A program made the translations under genes and the position numbers. A stretch of 64,000 nt of DNA from Oryzias latipes (Eukaryota; Chordata; Actinopteri; Beloniformes; Adrianichthyidae): positions 23,804,160 through 23,868,159 of the forward strand of contig NC_019862.2 of the NCBI RefSeq assembly GCF_002234675.1, read 5' to 3'. How positions within the stretch are numbered: the stretch's first letter is position 1; each line of letters opens with the position of its first letter. Shown piece after piece: positions 37,276 to 49,253 of the stretch. The notes below the pieces were generated by a model. That model did not search any database. It was not told the origin of the DNA and was given only the letters and a program-made list of their open reading frames with translations.

Positions 37276-37480
37276 CCCTTGTGCTATCCTAGGCACTTTA
37301 ACATTGGGAGTTGGGTCATCTAGACCCACTAGACAGTGCTCTGAACCTTTTTTCTTCAATGATTTGTGATCTTCACTGGTGTCCATGGATTACATGAAAT
37401 CTTTCCACCTTTATACACCTTTGTCATGGTAGGGAGAACACGTCAATGGAAGGGTGGGGTCATATGAGACAGCACAAGGG
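37276..37480 (-). mobile_element. TTAA-flanked MITE, copy 1
   Basis: The ends are CCCTTGTGCTATCCTAG and AGACAGCACAAGGG, with TTAA at 37272-37275 and 37481-37484. A related copy in opposite orientation is at 60483-60684, and a truncated one is at 19139-19257. TTAA target duplication fits piggyBac-like or Kolobok-like elements; no coding part decides between them. Confidence 0.85.
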
Positions 37481-38013
37481 TTAAAGTAGACTGAAACTTA
37501 ACCTAACTCTAATTTAACTTAAAAGGTAATACAGCAAAAAATAAAAACGTTACAGTAATTGAAGCAGACAGCAAATGTGCTAAAAAAACAAGCAAAAGTT
37601 CAAATACAGTTGAATAACATCTCAGCTAAGCAGAAAAGTGCTTCCATCAGTTTGTAATATCACAGCTAAAGCAGCTTCACTCTGTTTGGTCACAATATGA
37701 GGTTCAACCAACAGATTTGATTCTGGCAAAGTTCTGAACCACAAATATGACAGAAAAGTGACTTCAAACAGTCCCTGCAGTGATTTAAAGACCTGCTCCA
37801 ATGAAAATCGTCTTTTTGTTGTTCTTAACATGTTCTTGTGATCTTTGGGGTCTCTAAAATTAACTGTTATCAGTGGAAAGACTTGAGGGAAGTTGGGATC
37901 AGTTCTCCAGGTTCTGATCCAAACTTTGGCAGCACCATTCAGAATGTGCAGGCACAGTTACAGCAGTGCAGCCTGGAGGAGGTGCAGCCTTCAGGAGGTG
38001 CACCCTACAGGAG

Positions 38014-41000
38014 TCAGGCACTTTTTGTCGAGGGGGGAATCAGGTTGTCATCTACAGGATAATTGCAAAGAAACAAACAAACCATTTGAGAAAAAAAAGA
38101 TTCATATTTTTGCAGAAATTATTTTTGTTCTTAAAAGTGACGATCTCGTGTCTTTGCAGTAAAAACAGGCTTTCATTTTCCTCTGAATTACCTACAGAAA
38201 TGGAGACTTGTTCATTTTGTAGGTTTTCCTTGATGGCCTCTGCTTCACTCTGGGTCAGAGGCTGTGAAGGTTGGAGCCCGTTGGTCCGGGAGCTGCAACT
38301 GTTCTGAGACAGGAATCTACAGTCGACCTGTGGAACCAACAATTCAAGCTGATAAACTGTTGATGGATCTGCTGAACAGAGAGCTGCCTCCTCCAACATC
38401 AGATCAATAATCTGAACAGGCTGAGAAACGATTAGGAAGTGAGTAGCAGAGAGAATCAATGAGAGGTGACACTCAATGAAATCTGAAACAGTTTTTAAAA
38501 CAACTACCTGCTTCAGAAGTCTTTTTCCAAAAATGAAGATTGTTACGATGAATATTCCAGGAAGGATTATTCCAAGAACGATGACAGCAATTCCCCAATT
38601 TGGAAAACCATCTGTCCAGACGGAGGAAAACAATTATAAAACAGCCTAAATGAATCTCTAATTGAAACATCATGGTTCTACTTGAGGTACTTTGTTCTTT
38701 TAAAAAATGTTTTCTTTCAGATTCCTGCAGCCTGTATTTGGGCACATGCACCCATAACGGGGGGTTGTCCTATATGAGTGCTGCAGGTTTTTGGGACATC
38801 TGCCCCCCCTTGGGGGGTTGTGGAGAGGAGTGGCTGCATCTTAAGTGTGTGCAGGTGTGTCCTGAAGTTCCCTTGAGGCTCTTACCACCTTAAGCTACAT
38901 CATAAAAATGGAACGTACCATTGTTTGTTCATTTATTACCAGTAGAAATCCCAAATCCCCCCTTCAGGGCAGTTGTGACTAAGGCAAAAATTGCTGTTGT
39001 AATTTCTAAGAAAGTGGGTGTTCCCAAATATCACAGAGAAGAAACTCACCGGAATCTTTGGCCATCAGATCAGTGCAATTGACTGAAAGAGAGGGCAAAG
39101 GTCAAAATTTGGAAATCCTGCTGAAATTATTTAAACTTTGTGGAAGAAACTGATCCAGCATCACTCACCTTCACAGGTAGCAGTCAGTTCTGAAAGTGTT
39201 CCGTCTTTCTATTTTTGAAATACAAAGAGATGTGAGGTTAGAACTGAAATACTTCTATGACCTTTGACATTCCTGCAGAAAGTTAGGACATTTCACATCC
39301 TAACTTCAATCTGGATTGAAATGTTTTCTGTTGAACATGTCTGGAAATGTTCCACGTCTGCTGCATTGTTCAAACTCAGTAAACTATATAAAACATTAAA
39401 GTCCTCACCTCGTGCCGCTCCATGTTGTAGCGCAGGAAGTCTTCACAAACAAAAAGCTCCACTGAGTCTTCATGTAAGGACTTCACAATACTTGTGTTGT
39501 AGATTGACTTTATATTCACAATCACTTTACGCTAAAAAAGGAAAGAATTATTGAAATTGTTAAAACAGAATACTTTTACTCAGAGCAACAAAGTTATCCA
39601 TATTCAGGACATCACGTGTGTGTTGTCCCCGTGATGCACTTGGTCGTTTTGATGTTATAGTAAAATTAACCTACAGGACATCAATCCAAACAGTATTTTC
39701 TAAGATAGATTATCGATTCATTTGATTTTGAAATGATTTTATAATAGTATAGGTTGTTTTGATTAACAACTTTCCTCAGACGGATCAATCTGGTTTGATA
39801 GTAGGAATAAAATTTGATTCATTGATTAATTGTAAGACGTCTATTCAGCACGATTGATCCTATGAGAAATAGTGACTTTGGCATTTCTGGAGGAAGATCA
39901 GAGCTTCACTTACATTCTTATCCTCCCAACAGGAAGAGTAGCCAGTTGAGTTGGGTTTACCAAAGATCTGGTACCAGAAAGATGTATCGATCTTTGTCAC
40001 CTTACACGTTAAAACTGGAAGCTCTGCAGCATCCAGGATTTGAAAACCTGAAAAATAAACAGAAAAAACAAGGTTTAAGACATTGAATGAAACCAGCAGA
40101 ATGAAGGTTTACCGGTAATCAGGGGTAAACAGACAGATTATGTGAGATCATTTACATATCAAGAGGATCATATCAACAGTTTAAATAGATGACCATCAGA
40201 TTAGAAGTAATCTTCAAATGGACACGCCATGCTGCTTCACCTCTCTGAAAACAAACTAACCTTCAACTAAACCTGCTGGATGAAGAAACTCAGATAATAC
40301 TTTTTTCCACCGTGAGAAGGTGATAAGACCAAATATGGATTTTTAAAGATAAACTTTTTTACTTTTGATCTAACTTAATTATTTACATCAGTTAAGATAA
40401 ATCATATTTTTAGTTTAGTCATCTTAAAAATAACACGTAGTTATCAGACAGTTATTTAACTTTCATTCAAATTAATTCAGTTAAGTAGGTTTGACTTTGG
40501 TGCTGCTGTTAGATCGGCACCGCAAGGGATTGTGGGATATCATTCCCTTTGCCTGTCTGAACGGATTTGGGTTTAAGTGTGGCTTTCTGACCAAATGTGT
40601 TTAGTTGTAGTTGTTTTACTGTGTTTTGTCTAATTATTGGTACTTTTATATTTCATTCTTTCTGCACCAGGAGTGAGAAGGAGGGAGAGGATGATGAGTT
40701 TATATAGCACCCCTAGTGCTTAACTCAGTCATGTTAAAGTTGGAGAAATCATTGAAGACATATATTTGTGTTACAAAGCCATTTTGATTAATTCATTTTA
40801 TAGTTATAAAAATGAGAATAGTAGTTCAAGAAGAACAATAAATTAAGATGGAAAAACATTTAATTGAATTTGTGTAATATGACATTTAATTAGATAAATA
40901 TGTCAATTTGAGTTGTAAAAATATTGAATTGGATAGACGTAAGAAATTAGGTTGAAATTTTTTAACTCAATTACTTTATACCAATTGAATGAATTCATTT

Positions 41001-41083
41001 AGGTTGGATCTTCTTCTTCTTTCGGCTCTTTCGGCTTATTCCCATCAGGGGTCGCCACAGCGAATCATCCTTTCAGCCGAGGA

Positions 41084-41117
<34 letters not shown>

Positions 41118-41123
41118 CATGGT

Positions 41124-41186
<63 letters not shown>

Positions 41187-44100
41187 CGTCACAATGAAAA
41201 TAGAAACAAGATAGAAACTCGTGCTTTACTTTATTCTTTCTCGCAAGCAGAAACTCTTTCTTACTGAGACAGCCGTATTATTTTTTTGATGGACGCATAA
41301 TCTTCATAAGCTGTTATTTAAATCTCCGACTCCGTCTCACTGAAGTATAGCGCTCTCCTTTTTTCTCCACGCATTTCCATGGTGACTCCAGAAATCGGCG
41401 ATCCATTGAGAATGTCTTTATGTACTTGCTGTGTACATGCATTAAGCCAGGGTTACCAAGTCGAGCGTAATTACACTAACTCATATCCGGTCTTTTAGAA
41501 CCCACATACCCAGAGTAAGCAAGTTCAGGCGGATTTCAGCCAGAGTTCAGGGTTAAAGTCAGGGTAGTTTAAACATGCTTCCTGGAATACACCCCTGGAG
41601 TGTCAAGGTCATGGAGTGATAAAAACGTAATGCGGCCTTGATCAAATTACTTCATTTTAAAGGCGGCATCAATGTGCGGCTTTCATGCGACAATTACAGT
41701 TGTTAGATGTTAGATGACTGTTTAGCTAAAATGACATTAGAACAACTGATAAAGGTAACCACGTTATTATTAATGCAAACGGCCATAAAACACAACCAAC
41801 TGTCCAGAGTTGGACATTTTCACGAATGAAACGGATTATATATTTTTTTACAATTAAAATAAAATTAAGATTAGTTTTTCAAATAGGTAGATAATACTAG
41901 CAATAATATATACTGAGTTGGGCTGTGTCGATGTCTGAGTCCCGATCTAAGTTCCGGAGTTCTTTGGCATCAAGCAGAGACAGACCATGGGTGACGTTCA
42001 GTACTTTAACTTCACGTGTTGTTGTGACTTTTCCGCTTTTGGCCAAATAAGGGCAACGGGGAGGAGCTGGTTTGAAAGAAGGAAAGCTGTGAGGCGCATA
42101 GCCACTTACGCTACACGCACGGCAAAGAAACAAACCGGGACATGCTCCAACTTTCCCATAACACAACGAGTAAGGGCATTCTTCAATAGTTACATTTTAA
42201 CGAAGCCTAAAATAGATTATGTCTCGGTTTGTGCCCGAATGAACGCTACAATACTATTCATTACCTCGTAAGTACTATACAGTACTATCATATGAGGTGC
42301 CGTGTAGGACATTATTCAGAATTAGCATTCACAAACACATATGAAATCTCTCACACACACTAGTGATGCTTGTATACATACAACTGAAAATGTATTCATT
42401 CACATACACATGTGAAATCTCTCACATACACATGTAAAAATGCTCTCACATACACATGTGAAAATGCTCTCACATACACATGTAAAAATGCTCTCACATA
42501 CACATGTGAAAATGCTCTCACATACACATGTGAAAATGCTCTCACATACACATGTGAAAATGCTCTCACATACACATGTGAAAATGCTCTCACATACACA
42601 TGCAAAAATGCTCTCACATACACATGTGAAAATGCTCTCACATACACATGTGAAAATGCTCTCACATACACATGTAAAAATGCTCTCACATACACATGTA
42701 AAAATGCTCTCACATACACATGTAAAAATGCTCTCACATACACATGTGAAAATGCTCTCACATACACATGTGAAAATGCTCTCACATACACATGTGAAAA
42801 TGCTCTCACATACACATGTAAAAATGCTCTCACATACACATGTAAAAATGCTCTCACATACACATGTAAAAATGCTCTCACATACACATGTGAAAATGCT
42901 CTCACATACACATGTGAAAATGCTCTCACATACACATGTAAAAATGCTCTCACATACACTATCCAAAATGCTCTCACATACACTATCCAAAATGCTCTCA
43001 CATACACTATCCAAAATGCTCTTACATACACTATCCAAAATGCTCTCACATACACTATCCAAAATGCTCTCACATACACTATCCAAAATGCTCTCACATA
43101 CACATGTAAAAATGCTCTCACATACACTATCCAAAATGCTCTTACATACACTATCCAAAATGCTCTCACATACACATGTGTCGAGATAAAAGTCGAAATA
43201 AAGTTTCGAGATTAAAGTCGCAATGTTGCGCGCGAGAGAAAAAAACACGTAAATTTACGAGATTATTGTGGAAGTAAGCATGCAGAGCAGCAGGTGAACG
43301 CCGTGCAGCAGCAGAGCAGACAGACTAAACTTTGTTGAACAGGTGAGCTGAATGTTTATTGGTAACGTCCCAAATGTCTGGAGGCTCATTTGATTGATTT
43401 ACGATTCATTAAAGTTTTATTTATTGATGGTTGGTTTGCAGGATCTCTGCAGCCCGATGATGAAGCCATCGGTGTCCCTGCAGCTGTCCACTTGAATCAT
43501 TTCTTCCTCCATCAAAGACAAGATCTCTATGTTTGTGTGATGCTTCCGTCTGAGGAGGAGCAGCACTTTTTTGCCTTTTTCAACGTTGTAATGCTAATAT
43601 AACAGACTATTTTCATTCATCTTTGTTTTTTAATGATCAACGGGTCGCTTCATCTGCAGGAATGGGCGTGTGTAGTACTGTTTACTTCCGCATTGGTGAT
43701 CGGATGACAGATTCATGACGTAATGTGACAGATGAACTTCAGGTTATGTGAATGAAAAGGAGAATAAAGGCTGCAGCGGTCCTCTACACCCAAACGTGTC
43801 TCTGAGCTCCTTATTTTACAGATGAAAGTCCGCTTTACTGACGCCGAACCCCGGAAAGACTGCTACACGGAAAATAATCTGATTTTGAATCGCCAAAAGA
43901 CTCAGAATCTCTTTGTTTTAAACCTATAATCCGGAAATAAAGCTTCACAAAAGGCTCCACATATTCATATTTCATCTTCAAGATAGGCTCCGATAAACAG
44001 ACAACTTCAGGGGTTTTTCCTTGTTAATCTATGATTTTTTTCCCCCGTAAATTTACGAGTTTTTATCTCCTAATAAAATTACTTTTTTTTGTGACAATAA

Positions 44101-47100
44101 AACTCTGTCGTAAACTCTTAAATACAAAGCCACTAGCTCCCTCACATTAGCCATAACACTGAATACTCCTGAAAGACTCAGCTTCACTTCTCGCGCGCAA
44201 CATTGCGACTTTAATCTCGAAACTTTATTTCGACTTTTATCTCGACACGAGTTTTTTCTCGTCATTTTTTTTGTGTCGACTTTTTTCTCGTCATGACGAG
44301 ATTAAAGTCGACATGACGACTTTAATCTCGTCATGTTGGCCAGAATTTTTTTTCCTCACCATGGCCCTAAAACTACACCCGTGCTCAGTACTTTTTTCTT
44401 TAGGATGTTGTGCATAACGCGCTTGACACGGAAACAAACTGGCGCATTACCGCCACCACCTGGTCTGGAGGCGAACTACTCCTATTTAACGCGGAGAATG
44501 ACACTCATTTGTCAGAGTAAAAACATAATAAATATGAACATTTTACGAAGACTATTTATGAATCTGCTGTGTTCTGATCATTGAAAACCTGACTGATTTA
44601 TAAATAATTAAATTAAAAAACACTTTGGTGTTGATTTAATGTATTTGTTCAAAAATAAACCCCCAAGTTATTTTTTCATGCCAATATTTGTTTTTGTGCC
44701 GCTGAACGATTAACGGGCTCTTGCGAGGAGGCTTTTTTTTCTGTAGTTTTCTTACACCTTACTGAAAATGGCTTTGAATATGAATTTGTCCGTGTTCCTG
44801 GCAATAACTCAACCGTTTCTCGTGAGATCAAACTGAAAATGAGCAGATATGCAGCATCACAGCAAGGAGAAGCAGACGTCTCAGAAGATTTCCTCTGAAT
44901 GCCCTGACCAGACATTAACAACTTGTTAGTTAAACTTAAAGTTTTTTTTTGTTAAACTTAAACTTTAACTTAAACTTTGTTACTAATCGTGCTCAAGGTT
45001 ACAGTCTGTTGGGTAGGAGTTTAACATTCTTTTTCGAGGGAGTTGTGTAGTGTAACTACATGAAAAACTTGTGAGTTCAAAGTTTAGAATTTTTTATTCA
45101 GAGTCAAACCATATCACTTGTTTTATACAAAAATACTTTAATTTTTAAAAATGTAAATGAAAATCCACAAACCCAGACAAACAAAAAAACAAGATTTATC
45201 AGCATTCATAAATACTTCATAAACTGAAATGTAAGACATCAAAATAAATAAGACATTCAAAAAATGAGATTTAATTTCCTCAATGAAATAAGTAATGTTG
45301 CATTTTCCAGGGTCTTCCACGTGTCTGAGCTCTGAAACAAAATGAAAACAGCAATATCAGATCACATCTATTATATTACAATTAAACTCCTACTTTGATT
45401 TATATGGCAATAATTGATGTTATTGCCATCGTGAACCTCCCTCTACCCATCCTATCACTGCTTCATGCACACACAACGTTACAGAATAATAACCATTATG
45501 GCAATTGAACAGAAGTCAGAGAAACAATGTTTGGATCAATTGAACTGTAAGTATATCCATTTATGACCGCAATCAAGTGAGCCGTCATTTGTGGAACTGC
45601 TAGCCATCACTAACATTTTGCATGCGCATTGACATCATTTTAAGCTTCTCATTGAATGGTATATTAGTACATGAATAACATATCAAACGTACCATAATCA
45701 GAGACAAAAGTGGAGGCTTTAAATTGCCGTTCAGGTAAGAAGTTCAGGGAAATAAAAACACCTTAGACTCCAAAAATTTAACTTTATGAGTGTGTGTTTT
45801 TCAATCAATTGTGTGTTTTTCCATTTTTTCGACAGTCATTTTTCTTCAAACCTTTTGTGATGTTACTTAACATCCAGTAGAAGTTTTGCATCACCTTTCA
45901 AAAAAAAATACTGTTTTCTATGTTTCGCATGTTATAATCTGACTATATAACAAAAGCTTCAATTTGACTATAAAGAATTTTTTTCAACATTTTTCTGCAG
46001 TCCGTTTTATTCAAACTTGTGTTATGATCCTAAACATCCCTGGTAACAAAATTCCAGTGGAGGTTTGCCTTAGCTTACAATGGAATAACTAAGAAGATTT
46101 GACACGACAGCTTTACACCAGATGTGCTCTTCTACATGGAGTTTCATCATTTCTTTTTAGTACCATTCAATGAGATGCTCAACAACAGACAAAACAATCA
46201 CTTTGAGTCTGTCTGGTTTATTATATTTCACACAAAATACCTTATCTCCCATTTGTTTTGCTTATTATAAAATTATAATAAAAATTATTTTTTTTTTACA
46301 TGACAAAATATAGCTTACAATTGCACTCATTATATTCCTGACCACAAAAACGTTAGGTAATTGTGACATATTTATAGTATTACCACTTTATGCCGTCATT
46401 TGAGTAAGCTAAGCGCATGCATCGTAAACTATGATATAAAATGCGCATGTAAAATGTCAATGATGGCTAGTGTGACAGCATGTCGCCAGATGGCGGTTGA
46501 CTTGACCGGTCATTTGCGACCACATAACGTCAGTTTAACGTACAGACACGCAGTTTCTGAAACAATATCAGAAATTCTATCTAGGCATATACAACAACAA
46601 TGTTGAACTCTAGGTCGTTAATTTACCTTTACCTCTTTGTGCCCATACTCCACGAGCCAAAGGACTGCTGTACGTGATAACGTGGGGTGCGTCCGCTCAA
46701 ATTCCTGGTTGTTGTTGGTGGTAACGGGACGCCACCACTGTGCCGAGACGGGAAAAGTGACGCTAGGCGATTATCCACCGTTTCCGTACTCAGGGACACG
46801 GGGGTCCCTTGCAGGGCTGCGCTTGTAGAGTTCGACAGGGTGCGAATAGTCTCCGTTGAAGCCAGGATATTAGTTAATAAAGCTGTCGCGTCGGCCAAAG
46901 TTGTTTAGGGGAACTGAGAAGACATATCCCAACCACTGCTAGTAAAATCCCGCTCTCTACCAACTTCCGTTTCCACTGAAGTGTCTTCCGTCGACCAACT
47001 TCTTTTATAACAATAAAGTTTAAAAAAAATCTGTTTCTACTGAAATTTTCAGTAGTGTGTGTGAGAGGATTTTGGATAGTGTGTGTGAGAGGATTTCACA

Positions 47101-47521
47101 TGTGTTTGTGAATGAATATATTTTCAGTTGTATGTATACAAGCATTTCACTAGTGTGTGTGAGAGATTTCACATGTGTTTATGAATGCTAATTCTGAATA
47201 ATGTCCTACACGGCACCTCATACTATCATGTCAGAAGGTACTACCACACGAGACTCGATGGTGCTTCATCATCACAGAAATAACACATTAGAACCTCCTG
47301 GCTGTTGTTGAACACTGAAGTGGATAGAAGTAGCGAAATCAATGCACGTTCTGTTTTTGACCACGACTCCACATGTAAAGTCCATGAATGGAAAAGCGAC
47401 AAACCTAAAGATTTTCTGGGTCATGCTTTGAGTGAGAGAAGAAGTTTAAAGCTGTCAGAAAAAACGTACCGTTGATCAGAACGATGATGATGAAAAACAT
47501 CAGACGCAGAAAACGAGCCAT
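38014..47521 (-). CDS. Gene D: novel type I membrane protein, 250 aa
   Basis: Seen: minus-strand exons 47521-47470, 40047-39914, 39531-39409, 39208-39169, 39082-39050 (33 nt), 38611-38508, 38420-38192 and 38051-38014. Phases are 1,0,0,1,1,0,1. They total 753 nt with one stop. The signal peptide is MARFLRLMFFIIIVLING. Ectodomain cysteines are C32, C57, C91 and C115, with C119 in the 33-nt exon (VNCT); sequons are at N50, N74 and N118. The membrane span is about 134-155. An 88-residue tail (163-250) has no ITIM. The run from C32 through SFWYQ to EDSVELFVC91 has a faint Ig-like look, but it is short and split by a phase-0 intron. The hinge and membrane exon layout matches A, B, C and E. Intron 1 is 7.4 kb and hosts a 4.9-kb element. 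Function is not recognised. Confidence 0.75.
41011..41075 (-). repeat. Short RTE 3'-end copy next to (AT)n
   Basis: The reverse complement matches the last 65 bases of the RTE element at 8172-8234, including CGCTGTGGCGACCCCTGATG. It is a very short 5'-truncated insertion, orientation minus, abutting the AT tract. Confidence 0.85.
41084..41184. repeat. (AT)n interrupted by a near-palindrome
   Basis: Two AT tracts (41084-41116 and 41128-41184) flank GTCCATGGTGAC. The whole can fold into a long AT hairpin. It lies in intron 1 of gene D. Confidence 0.9.
41190..42283. other. Intron 1 of gene D, no exon seen
   Basis: No recognisable exon or repeat between the AT tract and the large element. Confidence 0.4.
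42420..43177. repeat. 24-bp minisatellite grown from a terminal repeat
   Basis: About 31 units. The first block of about 22 has the form CTCTCACATACACATGTRAAAATG cut to 24 bp, with R alternating A/G. The second block of about nine carries CTATCC in place of CATGTR, with one unit of the first type inside it. Because 24 is divisible by three and the units lack stops, open frames run along both strands. These frames are artefacts. Confidence 0.95.
43178..44248. mobile_element. Nested element with perfect 60-bp inverted repeats
   Basis: The arms at 43178-43237 and 44189-44248 are exact reverse complements over 60 bp. They contain ATTAAAGTCGCAATGTTGCG and GCGCGCGAGA. A further pair of inverted motifs (CGACTTTAATCTCG and its complement) lies just outside at 44280-44335. 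Parts of the interior (AATGCTAATATAACAG, GTCTCTGAGCTCCTTATTTT) also occur near 18985 and 20410, so it is a dispersed family. No coding capacity. Confidence 0.8.
45100..46907 (-). other. Possible two-exon transcript inside the 4.9-kb element
   Basis: A minus-strand frame at 46907-46633 (threonine/serine-rich, ending SMGTKR at a GTAAAG donor) could splice in phase to an acceptor at 45332. It would then read 16 more codons to a stop at 45280, with an ATTAAA near 45135. The first frame has no ATG and an in-frame stop lies just upstream, so a TTG start or a missed exon would be needed. No family is recognised. It may be a remnant of the element's own gene. Confidence 0.3.
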
Positions 47522-47870
47522 GTCCGCCGCAGCAACTCCCCCTGAGAAAAGTGAGCCCTGATTGAGTATGATCAGAGTCGGTGTTTCAGCTGACGAATAA
47601 CTCCCGAAGGGACCCGCTTATCTGCTTCTTTTTTTTTTACGCCTATCTGCTTCTTCTGTTTGCAAGGGGCGGGGCTTGACGTCATGCCAGTGTGAACCCC
47701 CTTCAGTTTGCTGAGGAAGAGGATTGGGGCAGATATTGCAGTTTTCCCTTCTCTTCTGCAGCCCCTCTGGGAGGGAGGACCTAGAGGAGGGGCCGAATAA
47801 TGCAGTGGAATTGACATAGATACATTTATACATATTTTTAAAGGAAGATCTTTTGGTGAAAAAAAGAAAG
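47522..47870. promoter_or_regulatory. CpG-rich region upstream of gene D
   Basis: A GC-rich 350-bp interval lies between the gene D start codon (minus) and an ATG on the plus strand at 47871. It would hold the gene D promoter. No clear TATA box was identified. Confidence 0.4.
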
Positions 47871-48027
47871 ATGGCGCTTGGTAAAAGCAGGTTTATTCGG
47901 TGGCGTCGCTGCTGCTTCGTCTCGACTGGTTCTCTCGTGTGTGGACCTTTGAAGTGGAACTACGGTGGAAAACCGGGAAAACGTCTTCTCTTCGACGAAC
48001 GTCTGGATGGTTTGGAGCTTTTCTACT
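47871..48027 (+). CDS. Possible divergent first exon, low confidence
   Basis: An ATG in a good context (AAGATGG) opens a basic, arginine-rich frame (MALGKSRFIRWRRCC..) of 52 codons, reaching a GTGAGT donor at 48028. No downstream exon was found. AAGATGGCGC is also a YY1-type motif seen in LINE 5' regions, so this could be promoter sequence or repeat rather than coding. Confidence 0.2.
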
Positions 48028-48209
48028 GTGAGTTTTTTTGTTCTTTCTTCGTTTTCTTTTCTTTTGTGGGGCCTGTTGGACGAAGGGAGGGGGAGGGAAG
48101 GGGCACGTCAGTTTTTCCTCTGGTGACACTGACAGCAGTCTCCTTAGGTCCTAACTGCACAATTTCTACGAGGCTTCACAGGAAAAATACGGAAGCGATT
48201 GTGTAGCAT

Positions 48210-49250
48210 ATAAAAAAAGAAAAGTAAAAACCAGAAATACTTTTTCATTTTCAAAATGAATCTGCATTTTTGACTCAAAACTAAAATCGAAAAGCAATCC
48301 ACCAAAATGCTTTTTCATTTATACTTAAAACCGCTTTTTGTGTCACAATTAAAACGAAAATGCAAAGAGGGGGGTTGCGGAGGGGAAGGACGTCAAAGAC
48401 AAAATATGTCGATTATTTTTTTAAAAGATTTGCCCCACTTTAGACAACCTCCCGAGAAATTTATTTGAGTTCGAACAGAGACTGGTGCTGCAGCCGCGCG
48501 CGTAGTCAAGCTGCTGTTGTGGCATTGAGTTCCGCCGGAAGCGCTGCGCATAGGTTCCTCCCTCGTTAATAGTATGCAGGTTTTAACTTATCTTTATTAT
48601 CACCCTATTCTTAGGGTTCTCTTAATTTTTCTGTAAATCATTTAGAATTATCTTTGCCCTGCCTTGACTAATTGCTACACTGAGACTTTTACTCCAAAAT
48701 CAATGCAAAACATGTAGCAAATAGACAAAAATAAAACAGTAATTAGTCAGAAATGGTTAACCTTCAATCCAGTGATGGGTTATTGTTACCTCAAGAAGTG
48801 TATTGATAAATCACCCCAAACTATGTTGACTATTTATATTGTTGCTCCCTTATAGAGATGTCTGCAGATCACTCTAAAATCATTGCAGGTGAATAAAAGA
48901 AACTAGGATGTGAATGCTTCCTGTTAAACCAACATCAGCCTTTGAAATAAAGTCTAATCTACTGTAGTCTAAAATTATGTAAATACCAAAATGAATTGGT
49001 AGGTTCAAATAAAGTAAATAAAATCAAGGTTAAATAATAAATTCATTTAATAAAATGTACACATGTACTTTTTTCTTTACTGTCCAGTCCTACAAAATAA
49101 CAGACTGAAACTTGATTGATTCATAAATTTTTATTGAGGAACAAATGTGTTTTGTAGTACCGTGGTGAAAAACAGGAAGATGCAACTTGAATACCAACAT
49201 TGGTATAGCATCAAATTTAAAATAAATCTATTTATGTAAACTATTTACTT
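48210..49250. other. Intergenic, no gene seen
   Basis: A mixed AT-rich interval with a GC-richer patch at 48360-48560. No exon or repeat recognised. Confidence 0.4.
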
Positions 49251-49253
49251 TAC

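Larger units (their letters stand above)
42292..47221. mobile_element. 4.93-kb element with long TIRs and 8-bp TSD
   Basis: The left end starts ATGAGGTGCCGTGTAGGACA and the right end is its reverse complement. The match continues for well over 100 bases with few changes. ACTATCAT flanks both sides (42284-42291 and 47222-47229). The right terminal repeat ends with about three subterminal 24-bp units; in the left one the same unit has expanded to about 31. Inside are a nested inverted-repeat element and two minus-strand exon-like pieces. No known transposase motif was seen, so the superfamily is open (8-bp duplications occur in hAT, P and some others). Confidence 0.85.

Noticed and set aside
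38052-38191. Read-through of gene D past residue 238
   Set aside because: A consensus donor lies at 38191, and splicing to 38051 gives a short in-phase end. The read-through part is intron-like.
38192-38420. ITIM or ITAM in the gene D tail
   Set aside because: The only tyrosine motif, TVYQLE, lacks the hydrophobic residue at Y+3, and no charged residue sits in the membrane span.
42420-43177. Regular short repeats resembling a CRISPR array or a repeat protein
   Set aside because: The units are directly adjacent with no unique spacers, lie inside a eukaryotic transposon terminal repeat, and are open on both strands only because the 24-bp unit lacks stops.
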